Part shown: in pieces, positions 44,486 to 55,400 of the stretch
Layout of the letters: the number at the start of each line of letters is the position of its first letter
Numbering within the stretch: position 1 is the first letter of the stretch
NCBI GenBank assembly: GCA_963798865.1
Contig: CAWCVZ010000005.1
Coordinates: 496,001-560,000 of the forward strand
DNA length: 64,000 bases
Reading direction: 5' to 3'
Origin: RBG-16-34-14 sp963798865
GTDB taxonomy: Bacteria; Bacteroidota; Ignavibacteria; Ignavibacteriales; Ignavibacteriaceae
Made by a program: the position numbers and the translations under genes
Notes under the pieces: model-generated
What the model was told of the DNA's origin: nothing
The model's input: only the letters and a program-made list of their open reading frames with translations
Database searches by the model: none

Positions 44486-47473
44486 TTATTTGATTAAGAC
44501 CATACTTTTTGTAACTGATTTTTCGTTATAAATTAATCTATAAAAGTAAATACCGCTGGAGAGAGATGATGCATTAAACTCTGTTTCATATTTTCCCGCT
44601 GATCTATATTCATCAATCAGAATTGCAGTTTCTCTTCCCAGTATATCATAAATTTTAAGAGTTACATTCCCTGCTTCCGGTAATTGCCAGCGGATAGTTG
44701 TTACAGGATTAAAAGGATTTGGATAATTATCATATAAATAAAAATCACCGATACTTTTAACATCTTCATTTTCTGCTTTTGTATATACATCATTTAATCT
44801 GCCCGGTGTTCCATAAAGATCGGATGCATTCCAGTTAGCTGCCAATGTATTATCAAGTTGAGGATTGATCAATGAAAGTGTTGGACCATTCCCATTTGGA
44901 ATGGATGACCATTCACCTGAGCTTTCATAAGAAATGGAATCAATTAAATTATCATCTTTATCAAACAATAAAATCATATCACTATCGCTGCTCAATCCAA
45001 AATCAAAATTACCGTAAACATTATTAATGTTTAATTGAAGTAAGTTAAACTTTATTGTATCTCTGCAAACTACCAGATAACCTTTCCCTGAAATTTGAGA
45101 ACCATTTGGGAATATAAATGCATTTGACTGATTGTTGTCTCTTATCTTCCAGCCGCTCAAATCAATATTATTTTCAATAGGATTATATAATTCTATCCAA
45201 TCTTCTGTATCAAACGAAGGAGATGAATTATAATTTATTTCATTTATAACCAGAGTAGTAACAGTTAATTCATCAGCTTCAAAAACAGCGGTTAAAGATG
45301 AATTGCTTGAAGAAATTATTTCTATTTGTGAGGAAGTTGAATTTGAAATTCCCTCCCATCTTACAAAACGATAACCGGGCAGTGCTACAGCTTTTACCTT
45401 TAATGGGATATTATCAAAGAAAATATTCTGCGAAGCATTATTTTTTACTTCAACATTGTGTGTGAAAACTTTCCCCCATTCAGGGTTATTCCGGCTAATG
45501 ATTAAAGAGTAAGAACCAGAGAGATTAAATTTAGAGTTAAAATGACCTCTCACTTCAATTTGCCTTAAGGTTGCAAAGTCTTTCATTAATTGAATATTTT
45601 CCAACCAGTCCGGCCCAAGTGATATAGACTGAGCCCATCTCTCTTTATGTCTTGGAATCTCCGATGCTATAACTGAGCTTAAACTGTCAATTACAGAAAT
45701 AACATGTTCCGGATTAAATGTGGTATTCATATGAACTGCAAAGCGTTGTATGAATTCATTTTTAAATTCAGGATTTTCCAGCAGCTTTCTGAACATAAGA
45801 GTTGACCAGGGAGGATTAGGCCAATCCGGTCCATTTGTAGCGGTTGCCTGTTCAAGCGTATTAGTATAGTACTGCCCATGCGCATTTCCTCCAAAAGTGA
45901 AATCAAGATCATAAATCATCCATTTCCACTTGCTTGAGGGGTTAAGTGTTCTCCAAAGCTTTATATTAGAGCCGGGCCAATCTCCATTAGCCGAGTAAAT
46001 CTCTGCAACCTGGAAATCAATATAGCTATCCATATCTGCTATAGATTTTATATAATTATAATTTTCCGGAAGGGACATGTTATGAGTTGATAAAAAGTCA
46101 ATCATCGAGTTATATGCATCCAGGTCTCCATTGTTGGCAAAAATCCCTTTGCTTATTTCAACAAGATCAATATTGTTAACATCCACATTATAATGAGAAT
46201 TCAGGTAATGGTCGTTAAGCTTTTCGCGGATATTATGAATTCCCCAATATTGCCCATTTAAAAATACGAGGGAAGGTTTGTATTCCTGGTAATCAATTTT
46301 CATACTTTGTTTAATTAATGTTTGAACCATTCCGTCTCTGAACATTGTACGCCACCAATCCTGACCAGAGCTTCTCAAAATAAAATTATTAAAGTTTGTA
46401 ACAGGAATATCAGGGAATAAACGGTAGTTAAGTCTATCGTATCCGTATACGCCTCTGAAATAGAATGCAAGCGATTTCATCGCATAAAGCCTTGAACAAG
46501 CCCCACTAATTTTCACTCCCGTTTTAACATTAAATGCAGGTGATTTATCTTTTTCGAAAAATTCCATATTCACCGGTCTTTCCCAATCCTGGTTCCAGTT
46601 TCTTGGAATGGAGCTGCAGTTGCCGGTTATTCCGTTTGTACCGGTAACATAAATACCAGATGAATCACTGAAAAAATTGTCAGGATCAGTAACTATTGAA
46701 AATACAGAAAGGTCGGTTTGAAAATTAATAAAGTATGTACTAACAACAGTTTTACTGGGAATAAAATTTTCTTTAAATACTTTAACTGTTACTGCTGTTG
46801 TACTATCAATTGAAATAGGGTTTGTATAAACAATATTGTTTAATGTAGGTGTGGTTCCGTCAATTGTGTAGCAGATTGTAGCTCCAGGTTCTGAATGAGT
46901 AAGAGTTAACGTAATGGATGATGGATAAAATCCACCAGCAAATGAAAATACAGGTTCCGATAATCTATCATAAATATTATCTTCAATATTAGTGGTTCCG
47001 GGACTTGACGGAGAAAACTTATACCACTCAGTTCTACCATCAGGATATCTTCCTTCTGAAATGTCAGTCAATTGTTCGTTAAAAGTAATTGTATCAATCA
47101 GTACAACTGCAGGACTGTACAAACCAATGGCTTCACCGGAAGCACTTAATTTAAAGTTTGTATGATTCCCGGTAGTACTATCATCTGCCCAGATGAGGAT
47201 ATATCCTGCTGCAGGAATGATCAGATCATTTGGGAATCTGTACTTTTGCGGGTTGGTTAAATCGTCGGTAATAAAATAATCTTTAATGTTTACCGGAAGA
47301 GATTCGGCATTATATATTTCAATCCAATCGGCATAATTATTAAAATCCGGATCAACAATAGTTGAACTGTTAGAAGCCATAAATTCATTAATAAATAGGT
47401 TTTGTGCATAACCGATATTTGGGATATAAAGGAAATAAAGAAAGGAAAATAACAGGATATAGTAGATCTTCAT
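44486..47473 (-). CDS. T9SS-secreted CotH kinase protein with lamin-tail domains
   Basis: About 995 residues from ATG 47473, which opens the best signal peptide (MKIYYILLFSFLYF); an in-frame ATG at 47506 would make an unusually long leader. Order: lamin-tail domain (INEFMASNSSTIVDP), chitobiase-type beta domain (CYTIDGTTPTLNNIVY), CotH kinase (MEFFEKDKSPAF, VKISG, SLAFYFR, FILRSSGQDWW, FLNGQYWGIHNIREKLN), second lamin-tail domain (VINEINYNSSPSFDTEDWIELYN) and T9SS sorting domain (YDNYPNPFNPVTTIRWQLP). CotH kinases phosphorylate spore-coat or host proteins in other systems; outside the cell the phosphate donor is unclear. Confidence 0.82.
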   Translation of the reverse strand: MKIYYILLFSFLYFLYIPNIGYAQNLFINEFMASNSSTIVDPDFNNYADWIEIYNAESLPVNIKDYFITDDLTNPQKYRFPNDLIIPAAGYILIWADDSTTGNHTNFKLSASGEAIGLYSPAVVLIDTITFNEQLTDISEGRYPDGRTEWYKFSPSSPGTTNIEDNIYDRLSEPVFSFAGGFYPSSITLTLTHSEPGATICYTIDGTTPTLNNIVYTNPISIDSTTAVTVKVFKENFIPSKTVVSTYFINFQTDLSVFSIVTDPDNFFSDSSGIYVTGTNGITGNCSSIPRNWNQDWERPVNMEFFEKDKSPAFNVKTGVKISGACSRLYAMKSLAFYFRGVYGYDRLNYRLFPDIPVTNFNNFILRSSGQDWWRTMFRDGMVQTLIKQSMKIDYQEYKPSLVFLNGQYWGIHNIREKLNDHYLNSHYNVDVNNIDLVEISKGIFANNGDLDAYNSMIDFLSTHNMSLPENYNYIKSIADMDSYIDFQVAEIYSANGDWPGSNIKLWRTLNPSSKWKWMIYDLDFTFGGNAHGQYYTNTLEQATATNGPDWPNPPWSTLMFRKLLENPEFKNEFIQRFAVHMNTTFNPEHVISVIDSLSSVIASEIPRHKERWAQSISLGPDWLENIQLMKDFATLRQIEVRGHFNSKFNLSGSYSLIISRNNPEWGKVFTHNVEVKNNASQNIFFDNIPLKVKAVALPGYRFVRWEGISNSTSSQIEIISSSNSSLTAVFEADELTVTTLVINEINYNSSPSFDTEDWIELYNPIENNIDLSGWKIRDNNQSNAFIFPNGSQISGKGYLVVCRDTIKFNLLQLNINNVYGNFDFGLSSDSDMILLFDKDDNLIDSISYESSGEWSSIPNGNGPTLSLINPQLDNTLAANWNASDLYGTPGRLNDVYTKAENEDVKSIGDFYLYDNYPNPFNPVTTIRWQLPEAGNVTLKIYDILGRETAILIDEYRSAGKYETEFNASSLSSGIYFYRLIYNEKSVTKSMVLIK

Positions 47474-47625
47474 CATAATTACCAGAATTAAAATAACCAG
47501 CTTCATTAAAATAGTAATTATTGGGTGAAGCTAACTAATCGAAGGCTGCTTTTCTTTTAATTAATTTGCAGCCGGGATCGGATGATTTAAAAACTTTCGA
47601 TGCGGAATGTGAAATTAAATATAAA

Positions 47626-48078
47626 CTAACGTGAATTCTTCAAACCCACTTTTTTACAAAGCTCCTGAAGCTGTTTATGTTCCGAATCTCCAAGCACATC
47701 CATTTCCTTTTTTATTTCCGAAAGAAATTTCGGAAAAATTTTATCCATTAAATTCTTTCCTGCTTTAGTAAGATGAATTGTGAAATACCTTCTATCTTCT
47801 TTACCGCGGACTCTTTTAACATAACCCTGCTTCTCAAGATTATCTATAACAAGAGTTATATTCCCTCCGCTTCTGAAAACTTTCTCGCCTATATTTTTTT
47901 GAGTTAACGGACCGGAATGATAGAGGGAATCGAGAACATAAAACTGGCTTTCAGTAATTTCGTTAGTATTTATTACAGGGGAAATTCTGCTTCGTAAAGC
48001 ATCAGCCGCCCGTGTTAATTTTATAAATGAGTTAAGGATATTAACTTCTTTTTTTGTTCCTTTATATTTTGTTCCCAT
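47626..48078 (-). CDS. MarR family transcriptional regulator
   Basis: 150 residues. Winged helix with ITESQFYVLDSLYHSGPLTQKNIGEKVFRSGGNITLVIDNL and the wing VKRVRGKEDRRYFTIHLT; the DRR is typical of MarR wings. It probably binds DNA as a dimer and responds to small molecules or oxidation. Target unknown; the 14 bp gap to the upstream glsB-like gene suggests co-regulation with it. Confidence 0.88.
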   Translation of the reverse strand: MGTKYKGTKKEVNILNSFIKLTRAADALRSRISPVINTNEITESQFYVLDSLYHSGPLTQKNIGEKVFRSGGNITLVIDNLEKQGYVKRVRGKEDRRYFTIHLTKAGKNLMDKIFPKFLSEIKKEMDVLGDSEHKQLQELCKKVGLKNSR

Positions 48079-48092
48079 GATACAATCTTTAT

Positions 48093-48371
48093 TTAAATTT
48101 TACTTCTTGGTGTTAGTAAACTTAATATCGCAGTAAAAACTACAGCTCCTATAATTGCCCAAAAAACAGGGAAAGCAATATCACCTATATTTAAAATAAA
48201 AATTTCACTTAGCCCTAACTCACGCGAAATCCATGTTCCTAGCAATGCACCGATAAATCCAACAATAATCGAAAGAAAACAACCTCCCCTTGAAAACCCG
48301 GTTAAAGCCTGACCAATTGAGCCCGTTATACCTGCTATTAATAAAAGGAGCAGAAATTCTGTTACTGTCAT
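48093..48371 (-). CDS. GlsB/YeaQ/YmgE family stress-response membrane protein
   Basis: 92 residues, three hydrophobic segments (FLLLLLIAGITGSIGQAL, FLSIIVGFIGALLGTWI, VFWAIIGAVVFTAILSLL), with the glycine-rich GSIGQALTGFSRGG typical of transglycosylase-associated small membrane proteins. Function is poorly known; relatives are induced by stress. Located between a lipoprotein gene (16 bp) and the MarR gene. Confidence 0.78.
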   Translation of the reverse strand: MTVTEFLLLLLIAGITGSIGQALTGFSRGGCFLSIIVGFIGALLGTWISRELGLSEIFILNIGDIAFPVFWAIIGAVVFTAILSLLTPRSKI

Positions 48372-48386
48372 AAAATATTAATTTGT

Positions 48387-48956
48387 TTATGGATAATTGA
48401 TGCCATTCACCTGGGCACTATTTAATTTTAAATTTAATCTAAACATACTGACCTCTATAAGCCCTATACCCGGGGAAAAACGATTAATTTCATATCCATC
48501 GGGTAAAGTTCTATTACCTAAATAAACTTCTGTTACATCATTAAAACTTCCGGCACTTACATTTACTAAAATATTTTTTTGTTTTATATAACCGTAATTG
48601 TTTCCGTATGAATTCCATTCTTCATTCAGGGGCATATCAAAATTAATATAAATATATTCATTGCCCTGATAAAAAATTAAAACAACATTATCGTCTGAAA
48701 CCCTGAAATAATTAGTGTCTTTAGTTCCATCTGAAAAGGTTCTGACCTGTTGAAAATAATCATGTTGATTAAGATTCTTTGTGTCAGTAATCTCATAGGT
48801 TATAATGCTGCTATCTAATGAACTCCGGAATATCCACTTGTTTCCAACTTGTAACGGGAAAAAATCTTTTTCTAATCCCGGGACTAATGGTAGATTGTCT
48901 CTTCCGCATGGAGCAATAAACAAAAGTGAAATTACAATCATCAATAACTTTTTCAT
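48387..48956 (-). CDS. hypothetical lipoprotein
   Basis: 189 residues. LLMIVISLLFIAPCG is a lipoprotein-like leader, although Pro before the Cys is unusual. Then DFFPLQVGNKWIFR, a segment I have seen often in Ignavibacteria surface lipoproteins, and a beta-rich body (ISYEITD-like). No enzyme motif is visible. It heads the lipoprotein-glsB-marR run. Confidence 0.55.
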   Translation of the reverse strand: MKKLLMIVISLLFIAPCGRDNLPLVPGLEKDFFPLQVGNKWIFRSSLDSSIITYEITDTKNLNQHDYFQQVRTFSDGTKDTNYFRVSDDNVVLIFYQGNEYIYINFDMPLNEEWNSYGNNYGYIKQKNILVNVSAGSFNDVTEVYLGNRTLPDGYEINRFSPGIGLIEVSMFRLNLKLNSAQVNGINYP

Positions 48957-49135
48957 TCTAAAAGCTTTAATATTAAGTTAAATTCTGATTGAATTTTATA
49001 AAAAAAAATGTAAAGTCATAATAGCGTGTGAGCAAAGCTATACAAGAAATGCGATTATCATCCTAATTAAGTTGATACTAATCAAGTTTTAATTTTATTG
49101 TGATGTTTTTAATCTTTCTTAAGTGGAATAAGAGG

Positions 49136-49177
49136 TAAAAAAATGGGTCGTTTGATTTCATAATCAACCAACCCATT
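49136..49177 (-). terminator. intrinsic terminator after the cytochrome c gene
   Basis: On the minus strand the stem AATGGGT / ACCCATT with inner TTGATT / AATCAA is followed by a T run. It starts about 20 bases past the cytochrome stop. Confidence 0.65.
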
Positions 49178-49197
49178 AATAATTAAGATGATAACTT

Positions 49198-49797
49198 TTA
49201 CATTTTCTTCTGCATTGAACTTAGCATATTTGGCGGAACCGGATCGGGTACCTGGTTATGAATAGGAGGTAAAGATTTTAAATATGCAAAGATCGCTTTC
49301 AAATCTTCATCAGTTGAGTGACCAATATCATGCCACGGCATTGGAGGAAGAATTGGTCTGCCGATTCCCATATGTTTACCGGTCCTTAGAGCCTTTAGGA
49401 AAATTTCTTCTGTCCATGTTCCAAGTCCGGTTGGTTCATCCGGAGTTAGATTGGCAGGATAAGAAATGCCCCATGGACCAACCCAGGCAGTAAAATCAGT
49501 TCCACTTGTCAATACCCATTTCCCCGGCTGTACCATACTTGTGTCAATAGGTGCCAGTATAGCATTGGAAGGATGACCGGATAATAATCTTGTTGTATCC
49601 GGTACAGGTCCCATTTCTGTGAAAACTTTTGGAGAATGACAATCATTGCATCCGCCAAGATTTACGAGATACTTTCCTTTTGCAACCATCTCTTCATGAC
49701 TCATTTCTTTTTTTTCCTGGTTGCAGTTTAACTGGAAGACTATCATCAAGAGAAAGATGGAAAAAGAAAGAGCTGAAAACAGGATTCTTTTAAACAT
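49198..49797 (-). CDS. periplasmic c-type cytochrome, lipoprotein-anchored
   Basis: 199 residues. Signal with possible lipobox (IVFQLNCNQ), then GKYLVNLGGCNDCHSPK, one CxxCH haem site, and a distal Met region (ILPPMPWHDIG) giving the sixth ligand. Resembles cytochromes in alcohol or aldehyde dehydrogenase modules (DCHSP, GPWGISYPANLTPD). A single haem. No dehydrogenase adjoins, so its electron partner is unknown. Confidence 0.82.
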   Translation of the reverse strand: MFKRILFSALSFSIFLLMIVFQLNCNQEKKEMSHEEMVAKGKYLVNLGGCNDCHSPKVFTEMGPVPDTTRLLSGHPSNAILAPIDTSMVQPGKWVLTSGTDFTAWVGPWGISYPANLTPDEPTGLGTWTEEIFLKALRTGKHMGIGRPILPPMPWHDIGHSTDEDLKAIFAYLKSLPPIHNQVPDPVPPNMLSSMQKKM

Positions 49798-50003
49798 TAA
49801 ACCCTCCTGGTTTTAATTTGAAATGTTAAAAAATTTTACCGAAAACTTGGAAGTTATTTGCACACCTGTAAAAAATTATGGTTACTTAAAATAAAAGTCA
49901 ATCTTTTTTAAGGAAAGTGAAGAATAAATATTTAAAAAGGTAGGATTAGAGTGTGAAGGCAAAGCTGCAGAAAGCCTGCAGCCTATATTTTTGCAATTAA
50001 AAA

Positions 50004-50276
50004 TTAATATCTTCTGCCGCCGCCCCTTCTTTCTCTTTGAGGTCTTGCTTCATTAACGCTGATTTTCTTTCCTTTAAGCTCAAATGTATTAAGCTCTGTA
50101 AGTGCTTTTTGAGCTTCAGCTTTTCCGGGCATTTCGATAAATCCAAAGCCCTTGGATTTTTGGCTAAACATATCGCGTATAATTTTTACACTGCTAACTC
50201 TTCCATGTTGAGAGAAGAGTGTTTTAAGCTCTTCTTCCTTTACTTCAGGAGCTAAGTTTCCAACAAAAATATTCAT
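50004..50276 (-). CDS. RNA-binding protein with one RRM
   Basis: 90 residues: RNP2 motif IFVGNL at the N-terminus, RNP1 motif KGFGFIEM in the middle, and an Arg/Gly-rich tail (RRGGGRRY). Bacterial RRM proteins of this size are often cold-induced RNA chaperones. A possible terminator (GGCTGCAG / CTGCAGC hairpin) lies just downstream near 49960, weak in T residues. The 426 bp upstream (50277-50702), shared with the divergent D-aminoacylase gene, contain no ORF; part of it could be a long 5' leader, but no known riboswitch pattern is seen. Confidence 0.9.
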   Translation of the reverse strand: MNIFVGNLAPEVKEEELKTLFSQHGRVSSVKIIRDMFSQKSKGFGFIEMPGKAEAQKALTELNTFELKGKKISVNEARPQRERRGGGRRY

Positions 50277-50702
50277 TTCATTCTCCGTTAAATTTAAATA
50301 TTAAAATAATAAATCCGGTCAGCATAAAAACGATTTTGATATTAATCAAAATTCCGGATCAATTGCCGCTTAATAAAAGTTAGGATATGAAGTGAGGTAA
50401 TATGTGAGGATCACTCAATCTTAATTTTCTTCGCAGGACTTTGCAAAAGTAATTCAATTAAGGTGTAATTACAAGTTATAATTCAAGCTTTGTATGAATG
50501 TGCAAAGATTCTGAAAGATAATTTATGCTTCCTCTATTTAACTGCTGTTTAATGGCTCTATAAAAAAGTTAATAGACCGACACAAATTAAAATCAGTTGA
50601 TATTAAATTGAAAAATGTTTTCCAATTTTATCTTCTGCCTTATAAACTTTCTTCTATTTAAACTATATTTATTTTGTTATTAATATCCTTCGGGAGTTTA
50701 TT

Positions 50703-52397
50703 ATGAAAAAGATTAACAGGCGAAAGTTCATTCAAAGTACTTCACTTCTCGGTGCTTCCGGATTAGTTTTAGGCTTCACGAATTATCGGAATATTTTTAT
50801 GAGATCAAATGGATTTGATGTTCTTATAAAAAATGGAAACGTTATTGATGGCACCGGGAAAAAGGAATTTATTTCAGATGTTGGTATTAAAGATGGTAAG
50901 ATAGCAGCGATGGGAAACCTTTTTGAATCTGATGCAGATTTAATAATTGATGCGAAGGGATTAAAAATTGTTCCAGGTTTTATTGATATTCATTCACATA
51001 CAGATACTAATTTAATTCTTAATCCTAAAGCTGAGAGTAAAATTCGCCAGGGAGTAACAACGGAAATAACAGGACAGGATGGTTTTTCGTGGGGACCAGT
51101 TGGCGGACCGGAATTAGATATTAATCTTAAAAATTTTAAAGAAGAATATGGAGAGGAATTATCATGGCGAACATTAAAAGGGTTCCTTGATAATCTTTCT
51201 TCAAGAAAATTTTCTGTAAACCTTGCAACTTTAATCGGGTTAGGAACCATCAGAGAATTTATTGTCGGACTTGATGATCGCCCTGCATCTTCTGATGAAT
51301 TAAAAAGAATGCGTAATGAAGTGGAGAAAGGAATTAAAGAAGGAGCAATTGGAATTTCAACCGGGCTGGAATATACTCCGGGAAGCTTTGCTTCTACAGA
51401 AGAATTAATTGAATTATGCAAAGCCGCCCCAAAAGATTTCAGGCTTTACTCAACTCATATGAGAAATGAAGATAACACTGTTCTTGAAGCAATTGATGAA
51501 GCGATTAAAATTGCAAAAGAATCAGGATCCGATTTATTAATATCCCATTTAAAAGTTTCGGGTAAATCAAACTGGTACAAAGCAGATGAAGCTCTTGCTA
51601 AAATTGATAAAGCTGCTGATGAAGGGCTTGAAGTACATGCAGACAGGTATACTTATGTAGCTTACCATACAAACCTGTCTAATCTTTTTCCTTTATGGGC
51701 GAGAGATGGCGGTACTGAAAAATTTCTGGAGAGATTAAAGAATAGTTCTGACCTCAGTAAAATGAAAGAATATGCTGAGAAGAAAGTTGCAAATCTTGAT
51801 GGAGAATGGGATGGAGTTTTGATATCGAGCGTATCTAAAGATGAGCTGAAAGAAAAATACCAGGGGAAAACTATTGAGAAAATTTCAGGCGAAGAGGGGA
51901 AAGAGGGATTTGATGCAGCAGTGGAAATTATTTTACAGTCTGAAAACCAGGTTATGATGATGGGTTTTGGAATGGAAGAAAAATCCACTGAAAAAATTCT
52001 TGCTCATCCAAGAGTAATGATTGCTTCAGATGCAGGAGCGCATGCCCCATATCCGCCAATGAATAAAAATATTGCTCATCCAAGAGCTTACGGAACTTTT
52101 CCAAGAGCAATTGCAAAATATGTCAGAGAAAGGAAAATCTGTCCTTTGGAAGAGATGATAAAGAAGATGACTTCAATGCCTGCAGATAAAACAGGATTTA
52201 CTGATAGGGGCAGACTTCAGGAAGGAAAGTGCGCAGATGTTGTTTTATTTGATTATGAAAAGATTAAGGACAAAGCAGAGTTTACAAATCCCCACCAATA
52301 TCCCGAAGGAATTCCTTATGTTATTGTTAACGGAAAAGTTGTAATAAATAATGGAGAACATACAGGTGAAATGCCCGGAAAGGTGCTAAGGAGTTAA
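50703..52397 (+). CDS. N-acyl-D-amino-acid deacylase family amidohydrolase, Tat-type leader
   Basis: 564 residues. MKKINRRKFIQSTSLLGASG is a twin-arginine-type signal, so export is likely. The amidohydrolase core has PGFIDIHSHTD (metal-binding His pair), EITGQDGFS, LEYTPGSFAS, THMRNED, SHLKVSGKSN, HADRYTY and MIASDAGAHA (catalytic Asp), then RGRLQEGKCADVVLFD. It should hydrolyse N-acyl-D-amino acids or related dipeptides, possibly from peptidoglycan turnover. Substrate remains a guess. Confidence 0.85.
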   Translation: MKKINRRKFIQSTSLLGASGLVLGFTNYRNIFMRSNGFDVLIKNGNVIDGTGKKEFISDVGIKDGKIAAMGNLFESDADLIIDAKGLKIVPGFIDIHSHTDTNLILNPKAESKIRQGVTTEITGQDGFSWGPVGGPELDINLKNFKEEYGEELSWRTLKGFLDNLSSRKFSVNLATLIGLGTIREFIVGLDDRPASSDELKRMRNEVEKGIKEGAIGISTGLEYTPGSFASTEELIELCKAAPKDFRLYSTHMRNEDNTVLEAIDEAIKIAKESGSDLLISHLKVSGKSNWYKADEALAKIDKAADEGLEVHADRYTYVAYHTNLSNLFPLWARDGGTEKFLERLKNSSDLSKMKEYAEKKVANLDGEWDGVLISSVSKDELKEKYQGKTIEKISGEEGKEGFDAAVEIILQSENQVMMMGFGMEEKSTEKILAHPRVMIASDAGAHAPYPPMNKNIAHPRAYGTFPRAIAKYVRERKICPLEEMIKKMTSMPADKTGFTDRGRLQEGKCADVVLFDYEKIKDKAEFTNPHQYPEGIPYVIVNGKVVINNGEHTGEMPGKVLRS

Positions 52398-52420
52398 TAG
52401 TTTTTTGGATTGTCCCGAAA

Positions 52421-55400
52421 TCAGTTTGAATAACTATTCACAGCATCTTTAAGATTAGGGAATATCTTGAATATTGTATCCATCTTTGTTAAAGAAAACA
52501 TTGAATATTCATTTTGTTCGTGCCAAACGATTTTTAAATCACCGTCTAAAGCTATTGCTTTTTTTAAGCTGCTAACAAGTACTCCAAGAATGCTCGAATC
52601 AATATATTCACAATGAGAAAGATTAATTATTATTTTGTTTCTTTCTTTACTGATTATTTCCTGAAGGAATTTGTTAAACATAGAAGCCATATCCATTGTA
52701 GCTCTTGTCATATTTACATTTACTATATGTATATCTGAATACTTGAAATGATCAAAACTACTATCCTGCATAAATGAATTACCAGACCTTGATCCAATTA
52801 ATTTACTTTTTGAAAATATCTCTTCATTCTCGTCTGGTGGGATTTGTTCTTCAGGGTCAGCATCAGGTGAATCATCTTTTAAACTACTTTCTTCTTTTAC
52901 AATAGCCTTGCTCATTTTTATTTTAGATTCATTAACCAATACTTCAAGCTCAGCAATTTTTTGTGCCTGATTTTCTATCCTTTCGGTTTGTTGATTTTCG
53001 GTAAAGGCTTTTTCATCCAAAGATTTTTGTACTTCGTCAAGCTTACTTACTAATCTGGCAATTTGATCGTTTTTCTTTTTAATTTCCTCTTCTGCGAGCA
53101 ATTGGTCATTGTTTTTCACTTTAGATTCATTAACCGATGCTTTAAGCTCAGCAATTTTTTGTGCCTGGCTTTCAATTGTTTTAGTCTGTTGAGTCTCAAG
53201 AAAAGCTTTTTCATCCAAAGATTTTTGCATAATCTCAAGCTTATTCACTAACCCGGCAATTTTATTATCTTTCTTTTTAATTTCATCTTTTGCGAGTGCT
53301 TCGCTGTTGCTATTTATTTTGGATTCATTAACCAGTGCTTCAAGCTCGGTAATTTTTTGCGCCTGGCTTTTTATTTCCCCCCCTTGTTGTTCTTCATTAA
53401 ATATTTTTTCTTCAAGAGTTTTTTTCATCTCCCCAATTATTTTATTAAGATCATTAATTTGATCTTCACTCATTCTTATATCTTCTTCATATTTGCTTTT
53501 TGTTGAGGTCAGTGTTTTTATAATTACCGATTTAGCCTGCTTAAGGTTTTCAAATTGTTTTGATTGTTCTTCTATTATTTTGTCTTTTTCTTCGATATCA
53601 TTTCTATACTTTTCTAAATCTAGAGTATAATTACTTAATTCTCCTTTTAATCGTTCCAACTCTGTATTATCGGGCAGTTCATTTTTAATACCCTCAATAT
53701 TATTCTCAAGTTCTTTTATTTTCTTATTGCTGGTTTCCAAATCATTTTTTGCATCATTAAGGCTTTTCAATGCATCTGATAATCTGGAATTAAGTTCCGT
53801 AATTTCTTTCTCTTTAAGCTCAATCGATTTATTTATTTCATTATCATCTTTTTCTAGGATTTTCAACTCCTGGTTAGCCACTTTTAGCTGAGAATTAAGC
53901 TTAGAAATTTCCTCTTTTAAACCAGATTCTCTTGAAACAAAATCAGCGTTATATTTTTTTAAATTATTTACTTCTTCATCAAATTTTATTTTAGTATCAT
54001 TAAAATTTTTCAATTCATCTGATAACCTGGAATTAAGTTCTGAAATTTCCTTCTCTTTCAATTCAATCAATCTATTTTTTTCAGTATTATCTTTTGATAG
54101 ATTTTTTAACCCTTCGTTAGCTTCCTTTAGCCGGGAATTGAGATTATTTATTTCTTCTTTAAGACCCGATTCTCTTGAAACAAAATCGGCATTGTATTTT
54201 ATTAAATTATTTATTTTTTCATTTAATGATGTAATTTCTGTGTTCTGTTCATTGATTTCAAATTGTCTCTGCCAAACATTTTCAGATAACTCACCTATAT
54301 CCCCGATAAATTTATTTATGGTTTCCTCTTTCTGAGACAATTCCATTTTAGATTTTTTTAATAACTCTTCATACTCATTAATTTTACGTGATTGGTTTAA
54401 TAGATATTCGTTTTTATTCTTTTCGCTTTCTTTCTGGTTATCGAGCTGGTTTTGAAGGTCTCCGAGTTTTGCTGAAAGTTTTTGAATCGTTTCGTCTTTT
54501 TTGTCAGAAGATTTATGAAGATTCTCTATCTCTGCTTTTGCTTCATTCAGGCCGTCACTCTGTTTGGAAATCTGGAGACTTTTATTGAGCAAATCCTTGT
54601 TAAGTTCAGCTAAACTTTTCTCCTTTTCAGACGTTTCCGATTTTAATTTTTCTATTTTCTCTTCGGATTCTTTAAGACAGGATTTCTGTTGTTTAATTAT
54701 TTTATCCTGATCGTCCATTTTTTTTACAAGTGTTAAACGGGTTTCAGTTAAATCCGAAACAGTCCTTTTATTCTCCTTTAATTCCTGTTCAAGTTTTAAA
54801 GTTAAATTTTCTTTCTCTTGTAACTTCTCTTCAAGTTTTAATAACCTGGTTTTATTTTTTTCTTCTTGTTCTGATAAAAGATTAATTCTTTTAAGGTAAT
54901 CTGATTCAAGATCTTTGAATTTTGCAGTTTCTTTTTCTAATTCAATTATTCTGTAAGACTGCCTACCCAATATTTCGTTTTTCTCTTTGTCTAAACGGAT
55001 GAATCTGGCGTCACTTTCTTTTAGTCTTTCAATTTCGTCTAAAAGTTTTTGATTATAATTCTCAAAATCCGTTACGGCTGCCCGTATTTTACTTTTTTCT
55101 TCTTCCAGTAACGATAAGTTTTCATTGATAGTATATACGATTTTGTTTATCCCGGATTCGATTATACTAAAATCAATTTTGTTATTAACTAACATATTAG
55201 ACTCCGGTATAGATAATTTATCTTGTGAAAGTTCATCTGAAGATTTTTCAATCTTATTTATTGTTAATTCCATTGGAAAAACGGTTCTCTTTTTCTCATA
55301 ACGATCGGGTAATTCTTCAATAACATTTTCAAATTTGCTTATACTCGCTGAGTCAAGATTCAGCATTGAATGTTTAACTACATTTAGAATTGAACTATCG

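Noticed and set aside
47540..47580. Hairpin GGCTGC / GCAGCC as a terminator
   Set aside because: The loop is about 19 bases and no T run follows on either strand.
52916..53416. CRISPR-like array suggested by 198 bp periodicity
   Set aside because: The repeat is coding, much longer than CRISPR repeats, with no unique spacers.
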